DNA of 36,425 nt from an uncultured Acidimicrobiales bacterium (lineage in GTDB: Bacteria; Actinomycetota; Acidimicrobiia; Acidimicrobiales; SHLQ01), in the NCBI GenBank assembly GCA_938038815.1, contig CALHTF010000072.1:1-36425 (forward strand), read 5' to 3'. Each line of letters starts with the position of its first letter. The first letter of the stretch is position 1. The notes below the pieces were generated by a model. That model searched no databases and was not told the DNA's origin. It saw only the letters and a list, made by a program, of their open reading frames with translations. Of this stretch, positions 1 through 11,242 are shown one piece after another. Both the position numbers and the translations under genes were made by a program.

Positions 1-935
1 TACGAGGAGCCCGTGCTACCCCGAGTCCGCGGGCTCCGAATACAGACAATTCCCTAGTAATATGCACCCCCACCAAGTTTCAGCTTCATTCGTTGCCGCT
101 CCGCTGTGTTTGGGACGCGGGTGCGCCATGTGTCCTGTGTGGTGTGCGCGTGGCTAAATTTATCCGACGCAAACGCCGATCAGCGATGAAAAGAGCCAAA
201 CAGGCTCGTTGCCAAACCTTATCCATTGAAAATTCAGATGAGTTGAGGAGGTTGCGAACAGTCAGAGGAGTTGGGGAGGTTGCGAACTCCTGTCTCCACG
301 GAGGTACCATGTGCTTCATTCAACATGACGGCCACGGCGGCCATCAATGGTCGGGATAACGCCATGGGCGCTATGATCGATCACGGTGAACAACAAAACC
401 GTCGATTTCGATGAATTCGCCACCTTATTCGACACTTCGAACATCAACCTGCAGCTCTACACTGTGGCAGCGCGGATATACAGCCAGCTGTAGTGATAGA
501 GCGATGTGTTATGATGTTCTCTGGAGAGAATGGTGAGCGGCGGCCAGCATGCCACAAAAACTGACAGTCTCGCCAATACGCGGACAATTTCGGGAAATTT
601 CAGCATTTCAGCAGCAACAAAGCAGTGTCATCGCCGCACACAACTTACACCACATTGAGAAGCACCTCGGGGCGCTGTGAGTGCCGTATCTCTCTCGCAG
701 ATAGGTATCTGTGTCGTAGGATGGCGTGGTTGCCTCCCTACTCCGTCATCACACTCAGCACCGCAACTGCAACAGCAGTGTATCAACGCGCCGACGGACC
801 CACGCAAATCTGTTGCATCTGTCCACATGCATCTATCTGGCACACCGCCTGCTGTGTTGCCCAAAGAGCGCAACGAACGGATGGCGAGGCTGCAGCAGTA
901 GCTGCTACCACTACTGAGCTGCCGCTTCTGAAGAC
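1..935. other. Gene-poor stretch, no convincing gene
   Basis: I see no protein-like reading frame on either strand here; the open frames are short, low in complexity and match no family I know. A 35-codon frame (GTG at 386, stop at 491-493) has a fairly protein-like composition and might be a gene scrap, but it has no recognisable domain. Base composition is more AT-rich and CA-rich than in the genes to the right. The stretch ends in a truncated YigZ-family remnant, which fits a decayed or rearranged flank. Confidence 0.5.
240..287. repeat. Two 20-nt direct repeats, 28-bp period
   Basis: The unit GAGTTGAGGAGGTTGCGAAC (240-259) recurs at 268-287 with one substitution (A to G at the seventh position). 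The second copy is also framed by an inverted repeat, GGAGTT at 267-272 and AACTCC at 285-290. A CTCC-AC-GGAG palindrome follows at about 295-304. Such an arrangement could be an operator or the end of a lost mobile element; nothing nearby decides between them. Confidence 0.6.
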
Positions 936-1250
936 TTGTATTGGAGGAGGTTAGGGTGTCTAGGTGGGGTCGGCGGCCTCGTACGCGCCTACGGAAGTGC
1001 GGCTGGCGAAGCGCTCGATCTGGCAACCACCGAACCGTGGGTCGCCCGGATGCTCGCCCACATCGTCCATGAGCACCGCGACACCGATGCCGTCGTGAGG
1101 GCGATGGCCACCGTTCACGCCACCGATATCGAGGTTACCTACGAGGCCGTAGTTACCCGGAAGATCGAAGTTGCCGTCGACCTCACCGAGGTGCTGCTCA
1201 TCGCGATCGGCGACGCCACATCAGGCCGAGCCAGCGTCACCTTCGAATAG
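936..1250 (+). pseudogene. 5'-truncated YigZ/IMPACT-family remnant
   Basis: The translated frame matches the C-terminal half of YigZ/IMPACT-family proteins. It carries GVGGLVRAYGSAAGEALD, the counterpart of GTGGLVKAYGG in E. coli YigZ. After it comes a DUF1949-like end with Y-E-A-V-V near residue 70 and D-x-T-x-G-R-A before the stop. Complete family members are about 200 residues and carry an N-terminal domain with a GEPxGTAGxP motif. Here only about 95 residues survive and no such domain exists upstream on any frame. The nominal TTG start at 936 is only where the frame opens. Homology fades around 945-960, possibly with a frameshift. I take this as a broken gene rather than a working short one. 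Confidence 0.7.
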
Positions 1251-1332
1251 TGCTCTTGACGTGCCCGTTCAGCGTTAGCAACACTTTCACCACGGCAAAC
1301 TTGTTCAAACACAACAAAGAGGGTGAAGTCAG

Positions 1333-2238
1333 ATGGCACGAACTCCACGACGGTTAGTGCTCGCGGCAATGGTCCTCGCCCTGTTGACCCCGCTCACCGA
1401 ACTCACAAGCACGGCGGCGGCCGAACCAACTATCGACATCGGGATCAACGATTTAGTCGACGGTCAGACCGTGAACCTTACGATCACCGGCTTTGACCCC
1501 AACACACAGATCATCGCCGGACAGTGCGACGCCGCTATCAGCGACTACGACCAGATTGGGCTCGGTGAAGCGGGCGATAACTGTCAGTTGGGCAATAGCG
1601 TTATGTCGAAAACCGATAGCGAAGGCACCTGGTCGGCGTCGTTCACGTTTGATCGGGTGATCGAACCCTTCTTTGGAGGCTCGATCGACTGTTCGGTCCC
1701 TGTCTCCTGTGTACTCGGTGCGACGACCTATACGTCGACGTACTCAAGCATTACGTTCCGGTCGATCGCAACACGGTTCGTTACCGACGGAAACATCGCT
1801 CCGGGCGCCGAGCCAGTCGACATCAACCTCGAGGTCGATGGAGGAAACCTGGTTCCCAAGAAGGACGGCAAGAAAGACGGGAAGAAAGATAAGGTCAGCA
1901 AGCGCACCAAGACCGTTTCGAAGGGTGGGCTCAGCATCACCGATGTAGCCGTCAATGCTGACCAGGCAAGCGCGACCATCGACTTCACCTGCAATGAACC
2001 TATGCAGGTCACCGTCAAGAAGGTGGCGGCCAAGCAAAAGCGCAAGGGCAGCGTGGCCAAAGCCGCAGCAGCGACACGCGACACGGTGTCCTGCGACGGC
2101 GACGCCTCAATCGAAGTATCGCTCGACAACGACCAACTACGCCGGGGCTCCGTCCGACTCCAGGTAGTGCTACGCGGCGCAGAAAAAGGCCAAAAGGCCA
2201 TCTGGAAGACCAAAGTCAAGGCCCAACGCAACAAGTAG
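1333..2238 (+). CDS. Secreted protein with neocarzinostatin-like domain
   Basis: This 301-residue protein begins with an Arg-rich n-region and a hydrophobic core (residues 8-22), with likely cleavage after the Ala run near residue 30, so it should be exported. Residues about 31-150 resemble the Ig-like fold of neocarzinostatin-family proteins: an L-x-DGQTV-N-L-T-x-x-GF opening strand and two Cys pairs (C65/C84 and C120/C126) spaced as in that family. In chromoproteins the fold holds an enediyne, but many actinobacterial homologues have no known ligand and none is implied here. A Lys-Gly-Asp-rich linker (about 174-195) joins it to an unidentified C-terminal domain (about 200-301). The start has a purine-rich GAGGGTGAAG sequence ahead of the ATG. 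It is monocistronic, flanked by a YigZ remnant and hairpins. Confidence 0.65.
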   Translation: MARTPRRLVLAAMVLALLTPLTELTSTAAAEPTIDIGINDLVDGQTVNLTITGFDPNTQIIAGQCDAAISDYDQIGLGEAGDNCQLGNSVMSKTDSEGTWSASFTFDRVIEPFFGGSIDCSVPVSCVLGATTYTSTYSSITFRSIATRFVTDGNIAPGAEPVDINLEVDGGNLVPKKDGKKDGKKDKVSKRTKTVSKGGLSITDVAVNADQASATIDFTCNEPMQVTVKKVAAKQKRKGSVAKAAAATRDTVSCDGDASIEVSLDNDQLRRGSVRLQVVLRGAEKGQKAIWKTKVKAQRNK

Positions 2239-2246
2239 CTGCATGC

Positions 2247-2262
2247 CGGTCGGTTTCGACCG
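2247..2262 (+). terminator. Small hairpin after the secreted-protein gene
   Basis: CGGTCG-GTTT-CGACCG forms a perfect 6-bp stem with a tetraloop, 8 nt beyond the stop codon at 2238. There is no U-tract, so termination is only a plausible role. Confidence 0.35.
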
Positions 2263-2270
2263 CCAGGGAA

Positions 2271-2382
2271 TCGAGGTTTTCCGCAAGCGAAGCGAGCGAG
2301 AAAACTCGGTAAGTGCGGAAGCCCGCCAGCCCTTGGACCACCGGGAGGTTTTCGACCGGAAGCGAAGCGACGGCGAAAACTC
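2271..2382. repeat. Two copies of a bulged ~38-nt palindromic repeat
   Basis: The copies lie at 2271-2309 and 2343-2382. Each has the arms GAGGTTTTC and GAAAACTC, which pair with one bulged base, and each is centred on AAGCGAAGCGA. The arms and centre are conserved while the connecting bases differ, as expected of a mobile or amplified REP-like hairpin. I found no third copy in this window. Confidence 0.6.
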
Positions 2383-2385
2383 CAA

Positions 2386-2421
2386 GAAGCGCCAAAGTCC
2401 CCCAGGGGGACGACGCGCTTC
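2386..2421 (-). terminator. Two-stem hairpin 3' of tRNA-Ile
   Basis: Outer arms GAAGCGC (2386-2392) and GCGCTTC (2415-2421) enclose a perfect inner palindrome, GTCCCCC-A-GGGGGAC (2397-2411). It begins three bases beyond the mature 3' end of the minus-strand tRNA-Ile, so it is probably the tRNA transcript's terminator or a processing boundary. It lacks a strong U-tract. Confidence 0.6.
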
Positions 2422-2423
2422 AG

Positions 2424-2497
<74 letters not shown>

Positions 2498-2572
2498 GAA
2501 GTACGCAAAGTTACCGCTGTAATGCACCAACTGCTACACCGGCGACCAATCAATGTCTCGAACTGGGGAAGA

Positions 2573-2596
2573 TTCGCGTACCTAGGGGTACGCGAA
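2573..2596 (-). terminator. Hairpin after the DUF3566 gene
   Basis: TTCGCGTACC-TAGG-GGTACGCGAA is a perfect 10-bp stem with a 4-nt loop, starting 18 nt beyond the minus-strand stop codon at 2614. There is no clear U-tract, as is common for actinobacterial stem-only terminators. Confidence 0.6.
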
Positions 2597-2613
2597 CGCG
2601 GGCCAGTTCGGGG

Positions 2614-3423
2614 CTAGGGGGTGGCGTCGGCGTGTTCGGGGACGACTGCGGTGGCGAGGGGGGCGGTGGAAACCGGTGCTCCTCGACGGGGTCGGCGGGC
2701 CGGACGAGCGAACATCCGGGCCGATTCTTCCTCCACGACCGTGATGCGCATGCCGCCGGTGAGATCGCTGATCAGGTTGAACAGCACGGCGAGCAACACG
2801 TTGAAGCCGGTTGCTGCCACTACCAGCACCAGACCACCGAGAGCGGACGAGCGGAAGATGAGGTCGGCGTCGAACTCGAACTCGTCAAGAGCCAACAGTT
2901 CGCGGATGAAGTTCTCGATGTTGTCGATCGTTCCCGAGCTGACCGCGGCACCCCAAAGGAGTACGCCGGCAACCAGGAGGATGATCCACAGACAGAAGTA
3001 GAACAGCAGCGAGATCTTGAGCATCGACCATGGTTCGATGTGGCGAACCAGGCGGCGAACTTTGCGAGCGCGAAGGCGGCTGGCCGCTCGACGGTCGCGC
3101 CAGGTGGGTGCCGCGGTTTTGCCCATGGGCAACGGAGCCGCGGCGGGAATTACTGGTGCTGCGAGTTCGGGTGGGAGGTATGGGTCGGCGCCGGCGTCGT
3201 CGATAGCCGGTGCGAGAGCAGCTTCTTCGTCGTCAGCATCCTCGACTGAGGTGTCGACGGCAACCGCTTGGGTTGCGTCGGGGTCATCCGATGAGTCGAA
3301 GAAGTCATCGGCCTTTTCGTCGAAGTCGTCGTCAGTCATATCGTCGGTGATTACCGAACCCTCGGGGTCGTCAGACAGCAGGTCGTCGGCGTCGGACGAG
3401 TCAGATGAAGCAGGCACTGGCAC
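2614..3423 (-). CDS. DUF3566 membrane protein
   Basis: This 269-residue protein has an acidic, disordered N-terminal third (Asp/Glu/Ser-rich, residues 1-85). A basic stretch containing R-R-x-A-x-R-L-R-A-R-K-V-R-R-L follows. The DUF3566 core runs from H-I-E-P-W-S-M-L-K through two long hydrophobic segments (about 133-160 and 193-222). It ends in G-G-M-R-I-T-V-V-E-E, typical of the family. Rv0007 of Mycobacterium tuberculosis, downstream of gyrA, is the syntenic counterpart, and the tRNA-Ile that follows is also conserved. The molecular role is unknown. In this genome soxR, a VOC gene and a TadE-like gene sit between gyrA and DUF3566, where they are normally neighbours. Confidence 0.88.
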   Translation of the reverse strand: MPVPASSDSSDADDLLSDDPEGSVITDDMTDDDFDEKADDFFDSSDDPDATQAVAVDTSVEDADDEEAALAPAIDDAGADPYLPPELAAPVIPAAAPLPMGKTAAPTWRDRRAASRLRARKVRRLVRHIEPWSMLKISLLFYFCLWIILLVAGVLLWGAAVSSGTIDNIENFIRELLALDEFEFDADLIFRSSALGGLVLVVAATGFNVLLAVLFNLISDLTGGMRITVVEEESARMFARPARRPRRGAPVSTAPLATAVVPEHADATP

Positions 3424-3528
3424 AGTCTAGGCATCTCTTTGGCGTTCGCCTGTGTCATGGGTGTGCAGGTTTTTGGCGGCAGTGTTCACAAAGTGTTCGA
3501 CGCCCCGCATGGGCCAATGGTTCAGCGG

Positions 3529-4005
3529 CTACTCGGTGCTCTTGGCGCTGGTGACCATTTTGTCGCCCAGAAGGTAACGGGGGCCGGCACCGAGCGTGGC
3601 TGCGCTGTCGCCGGCGTTGTAAAGCTCGCATTTGGCTAACGACAAGCATCCACACCCAATGCAACCGTCGAGTTTTTCGCGTAGAAGTTGCAAACCAGCA
3701 ATTCGTTGGTCGAGATCGAGCACAAACCCCGATGACAACCGGTTCCAGTCCGACTCGTTGGGAGTCCGCTTATCGGGGAGCACGTCGAGTTGTTCGCGAA
3801 TGTCGTCCAACGAGTAGCCGAGTTGTTGGCAGATCCGGATGAATGACAGACGCCGAATCGTCGAGCGGTGGAACCGCCGGTGGCCGGAGTCGGCTCGGGT
3901 TGAGTTCACCAAGCCGACCTCTTCGTAGAACCGGATGGCCGATACAGCAAGGCCGGTGCGTTCGGCCACCGCGCCGATCGCCAGTAGGCGACTCTGGTCA
4001 GTCAT
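3529..4005 (-). CDS. soxR: SoxR, redox-sensing MerR-family regulator
   Basis: The 158-residue protein has a MerR helix-turn-helix at the N-terminus (residues about 8-45, with A-I-R-F-Y-E-E and the G-H-R-R-F wing). A dimerisation helix follows, then a C-x2-C-x-C-x5-C cluster at residues 115, 118, 120 and 126. This matches the [2Fe-2S] ligand spacing of SoxR, and C-I-G-C-G-C-L-S-L is almost the E. coli sequence. SoxR activates its target promoter when the cluster is oxidised, in actinobacteria mostly by redox-cycling small molecules. It is divergent from a VOC-family gene, with a perfect SoxR box between them. soxS is absent, as expected outside enterobacteria. Confidence 0.93.
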   Translation of the reverse strand: MTDQSRLLAIGAVAERTGLAVSAIRFYEEVGLVNSTRADSGHRRFHRSTIRRLSFIRICQQLGYSLDDIREQLDVLPDKRTPNESDWNRLSSGFVLDLDQRIAGLQLLREKLDGCIGCGCLSLAKCELYNAGDSAATLGAGPRYLLGDKMVTSAKSTE

Positions 4006-4035
4006 AGGGTCTCCAAAGATTCTGCGAAAAAGTCC

Positions 4036-4066
4036 TTGATCTCAAGATTACTTGAGATTGTACAAC
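4036..4066 (+). promoter_or_regulatory. SoxR-box promoter of the VOC gene
   Basis: A perfect dyad, ATCTCAAG-ATTA-CTTGAGAT at 4039-4058, contains the CTCAAG-N4-CTTGAG core of the E. coli soxS operator. It is flanked by TTGATC (4036-4041) and TACAAC (4061-4066), which read as -35 and -10 with a 19-bp spacer. The overlong spacer is the hallmark of MerR-family activated promoters. The direction is rightward into the gene at 4110. Confidence 0.85.
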
Positions 4067-4109
4067 TGAGGTCAGACAGGAAAAACCTCAAGAGAAAGAA
4101 GCACGACCA

Positions 4110-4550
4110 ATGACGAGCGATACGAAGAACCGAACCGAAACCACCTCACAAACCCCGGTGAGTACCGCGATCCTCGAACACGTGAACGTCACGGTGACGA
4201 ACCCCGAGCGCACCGCCAAGATGCTGGGCGATATCTTCGGATGGGTAGTTCGGTGGGAAGGACCCTCGCAGATGGGCGGACGCACCATCCATGTCGGGCT
4301 CCCCGGCGACGGCCAGAGCTACCTAGCGCTGTACACCTTCGACACCAATTCGGTCGCCGATGGAAGTAGCTACGGCCAAGCGGGCGGACTCAACCACCTC
4401 GCCATGACCGTCGACGACCTCGACGAAACCGAAGCCCGCATCATCGCCGCCGGGTACGAAACCCACACCCACGGCGACTACGAGCCGGGCCGGCGGTTCT
4501 ACTTCCACGACCACGACAACATCGAGTACGAAATCGTCAGCTATCGGTAG
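4110..4550 (+). CDS. VOC-family (glyoxalase/dioxygenase-like) protein, SoxR target
   Basis: This 146-residue protein belongs to the vicinal-oxygen-chelate superfamily. The two beta-alpha-beta modules are visible: E-H-V-N-V-T-V at residue 23 onward and G-L-N-H-L-A-M-T-V-D-D-L at 93 onward. The likely metal ligands are H24, H96 and E139 or E141. The family includes glyoxalase I, bleomycin/fosfomycin resistance proteins and extradiol dioxygenases, and the sequence does not fix the substrate. Control by SoxR suggests handling a redox-active or electrophilic compound. Residues 1-18 are an extra hydrophilic N-terminus. The start has AGAGAAAGAAG as ribosome binding site. Confidence 0.8.
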   Translation: MTSDTKNRTETTSQTPVSTAILEHVNVTVTNPERTAKMLGDIFGWVVRWEGPSQMGGRTIHVGLPGDGQSYLALYTFDTNSVADGSSYGQAGGLNHLAMTVDDLDETEARIIAAGYETHTHGDYEPGRRFYFHDHDNIEYEIVSYR

Positions 4551-4553
4551 TAC

Positions 4554-4898
4554 TCAGTTCGCAGGGGTGGCGACCACGCGCTGTCGTTTCTCGGCGGTCG
4601 CGGTCGCCACGACCCTACCGACCCGAACTCGCACGGTCGCCCGTTGCCCAACTACCACAAACGACTCCAAAAAAGCGTCGTTGAGCTGGGCAAACGTAGT
4701 AGCGACGCCCTCCCCTTCGACCACGCCAGCGAGGGCGGCGGCGTCGGCCGCCGCTTGCGCTTTTGCTCGATCGACCACCACCTCGCCGGTCAAGGTGAGC
4801 AAGGTCGCGAACATGGCGAACAGCCCCAGTAGTGCAAGAACAAACAGGCTGGCTTGGCCCCGGTCGGTCGACCGGCACCGCAAACGGTTGCTTCTCAT
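4554..4898 (-). CDS. TadE/TadG-like membrane-anchored pseudopilin-type protein
   Basis: This 114-residue protein starts with a basic segment, then D-R-G-Q-A-S at residues 12-17, then one transmembrane helix (17-38). A-A-A-D-A-A-A-L-A-G follows at 49-58, the signature of TadE/TadG-like and Rv3654c-type proteins. In such families the helix anchors a small extracellular domain associated with Flp/Tad pili or secretion. No other tad gene is in this window, so its partner machinery must be elsewhere. It lies directly after gyrA on the same strand, with an 84-nt gap, and its 3' end is 3 nt from the convergent VOC gene. Function here is inferred from the motif alone. Confidence 0.65.
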   Translation of the reverse strand: MRSNRLRCRSTDRGQASLFVLALLGLFAMFATLLTLTGEVVVDRAKAQAAADAAALAGVVEGEGVATTFAQLNDAFLESFVVVGQRATVRVRVGRVVATATAEKRQRVVATPAN

Positions 4899-4925
4899 AG
4901 GTTCCCCAAACCGGCGCGCCGGAGC

Positions 4926-4948
4926 GCACCGAGTTTTCTAGCTCGTGC
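4926..4948 (-). terminator. Possible weak hairpin after gyrA
   Basis: GCACCGAG (4926-4933) and CTCGTGC (4942-4948) can pair with one bulge just beyond the gyrA stop. The stem is short and has no U-tract, so read-through into the TadE-like gene is equally possible. Confidence 0.25.
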
Positions 4949-4982
4949 TTTTGGGGAAAGCGATGGAGGGAAGTGAAGCGGC

Positions 4983-9661
<4,679 letters not shown>

Positions 9662-9712
9662 TCAACCGAAAAGGGGGGCGGGAAGCGTCCAAAAGACGTA
9701 GTACTCATCGTA

Positions 9713-9737
9713 GCACTTACCAGTGACAGGAAAGTGC
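9713..9737. promoter_or_regulatory. 25-nt imperfect palindrome upstream of gyrB
   Basis: GCACTT at 9713-9718 and AAGTGC at 9732-9737 flank a CC-x-G-TGA-C-x-GG core. Ten of twelve base pairs match around the central base. It lies about 115 nt before the gyrB start in the dciA-gyrB gap, where a supercoiling-sensitive gyr promoter would be expected. It could be an operator or an RNA hairpin in the leader. Confidence 0.35.
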
Positions 9738-9833
9738 CAATACGGCCCATTACTTACCCACTCTGACCTGGTGTTTTACCTATCGGTAGAACGTTTTTTG
9801 AGGGCGCGTCCAAACAACGCCCATTTTGGCGTA

Positions 9834-10139
9834 CTAGCGGACGCGAATCTCGAGCGCCTGAACTTCGTGCATTCCGAGTTGTTGGCCCAGACGCTCAAGC
9901 AACTGAGCTTCCGCCCACCGAAGCTGGCTGGCCCACGCAGGGTCGTCGACGGCTATGACCAGTGTCTGGTCGGCGAACGACACCGGACGGCTGTGAGAGG
10001 CGATCTCAGCGCCTACGAGCTCGGGCCACCGGTCGAACACATCGACCAACGTGCTGGGCTTCGGTGCGCCCAAATGAGACAGCAACCGGTCGAGGCTCGC
10101 GCTGAGCGGCTTTGGTGGTTCGTCGATCATGTCGGTCAC
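9834..10139 (-). CDS. dciA: DciA (DUF721), replicative helicase loader
   Basis: This 101-residue protein is a compact DUF721 domain: W-P-E-L-V-G-A-E-I-A-S-H-S-R-P-V, then L-V-I-A-V and W-A-S-Q-L-R-W-A-E-A-Q-L-L-E-R-L. Proteins of this family (DciA) help load the replicative helicase DnaB in bacteria that lack DnaC/DnaI. Its place between recF and gyrB is the standard actinobacterial one. Its GTG start overlaps the recF stop by 4 nt (GTGA), so the two are translationally coupled. The family's usual KH-like N-terminal fold is present with a short lead of about 10 residues. Confidence 0.9.
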   Translation of the reverse strand: MTDMIDEPPKPLSASLDRLLSHLGAPKPSTLVDVFDRWPELVGAEIASHSRPVSFADQTLVIAVDDPAWASQLRWAEAQLLERLGQQLGMHEVQALEIRVR

Positions 10140-11218
10140 CCCCGAATCGCTAGTTGATGGTCGGCCACTTCGACGATCAACTCGGGGTCGGCACCATCGG
10201 GCAGGCCAGCCGCCGAGGTGAGCAGTGCTTGGCCCTTCGGAAGGTGTTCCACCAACGCGCCACTGCGAAACGGGTCGAGCTCGGAAAACACATCGTCGAG
10301 TAACAACACCGGTGGCGACCCAGTCACGGCGGTAACCGCATCGTGGGCGGCCAGACGAAGGGCGAGCGCGATCGACCGTTGTTCGCCCTGGGAGGCGTGG
10401 GTGCGGGTCGACAAACCATTGAGCACCACCTCGATGTCGTCGCGGTGAGGTCCGACGGTGCTTAGGCCGCGTCGCAGGTCGTCCTTGCGGCTCGCCACCA
10501 ATGCTTCAGCCAAGCCCAGGTGCTCCCAGTCGGCACGGTACGCTGTGGTGATTTCGGCTGGCCCTTTGGCCACCTGGTCGTAGGCCTTCGCCAGAATCGG
10601 CGTCAGTAAATCGAGCGCTTCGCGCCGAGCAGCAACCAGCGCTCCACCCGACTCGGTCAGCTTGGCGTCCCACACATCGAGCGTGGCTTTCACATCGTCG
10701 GTGAGGCGGCCACCCGAACTACGCAGCAGTGCGTTTCGTTGTTTGAGAATCCGCTCGACATCGAGGCGAAGCTTGTCGTTTCGCGGATGAAGATCGACCA
10801 ACACGTCGTCGATATAGCCCCGCCGTTGCGATGGGCTGCCTTTGACCAACTCCAAGTCTTCGGGCGAAAAAACCGACACCCGAAACATGCCGAGCAGATC
10901 GCGACTGCGTTGCAGCCGTTGGCGGTTTACTTGGGCCCGAACCCGGCCGCGACGAGGCAGTTCGGTTTCGATAAGCAGTTCCCGACCTGCGTTTTCGATG
11001 TCGCCCCGCACGATCGCCGCCTCGGCCTCACTGCGAATCAGGGCTTCGGTTGGAGCGCCGCGAAACGATTTCAGGGTCGCCAACCAGGCAACCGACTCAG
11101 CCAAGTTGGTCTTGCCGTGGCCGTTGCGCCCAACGATCGCGGTGAGCCCGTCGGGCAGGTCGAGATCGACCGAGCCATAACCGCGGTAGTCGGTAAGCCA
11201 GAGGTGTTTGATCCTCAC
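10136..11218 (-). CDS. recF: RecF recombination mediator
   Basis: RecF, 360 residues, is an SMC-like ABC ATPase that helps load RecA at single-strand gaps. Visible motifs are the Walker A box G-R-N-G-H-G-K-T (residues 30-37), the ABC signature S-Q-G-E-Q-R and the Walker B segment V-L-L-L-D-D-V-F-S-E-L-D. The start M-R-I-K-H-L-W-L-T-D-Y-R matches the family. It lies 24 nt downstream of dnaN and overlaps dciA by 4 nt. Length is normal for the family. Confidence 0.97.
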   Translation of the reverse strand: MRIKHLWLTDYRGYGSVDLDLPDGLTAIVGRNGHGKTNLAESVAWLATLKSFRGAPTEALIRSEAEAAIVRGDIENAGRELLIETELPRRGRVRAQVNRQRLQRSRDLLGMFRVSVFSPEDLELVKGSPSQRRGYIDDVLVDLHPRNDKLRLDVERILKQRNALLRSSGGRLTDDVKATLDVWDAKLTESGGALVAARREALDLLTPILAKAYDQVAKGPAEITTAYRADWEHLGLAEALVASRKDDLRRGLSTVGPHRDDIEVVLNGLSTRTHASQGEQRSIALALRLAAHDAVTAVTGSPPVLLLDDVFSELDPFRSGALVEHLPKGQALLTSAAGLPDGADPELIVEVADHQLAIRG

Positions 11219-11242
11219 CAGGCTGGGTGGCGGGTCAAGGGT

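Noticed and set aside
240..304. CRISPR array
   Set aside because: Only two units with an 8-nt spacer, and no cas genes in the window.
93..359. Open frames on both strands in the first 360 bases
   Set aside because: Composition is not protein-like, they overlap each other and the direct repeats, and no family resemblance is visible.
386..493. Short frame VNNKTVDFDEFATLF... as a gene
   Set aside because: Only 35 codons, GTG start without a clear ribosome binding site, and no recognisable domain; at most a gene scrap.
1333..2238. Enediyne biosynthesis cluster
   Set aside because: Only the apoprotein-like fold is present; no polyketide synthase or related genes lie nearby.
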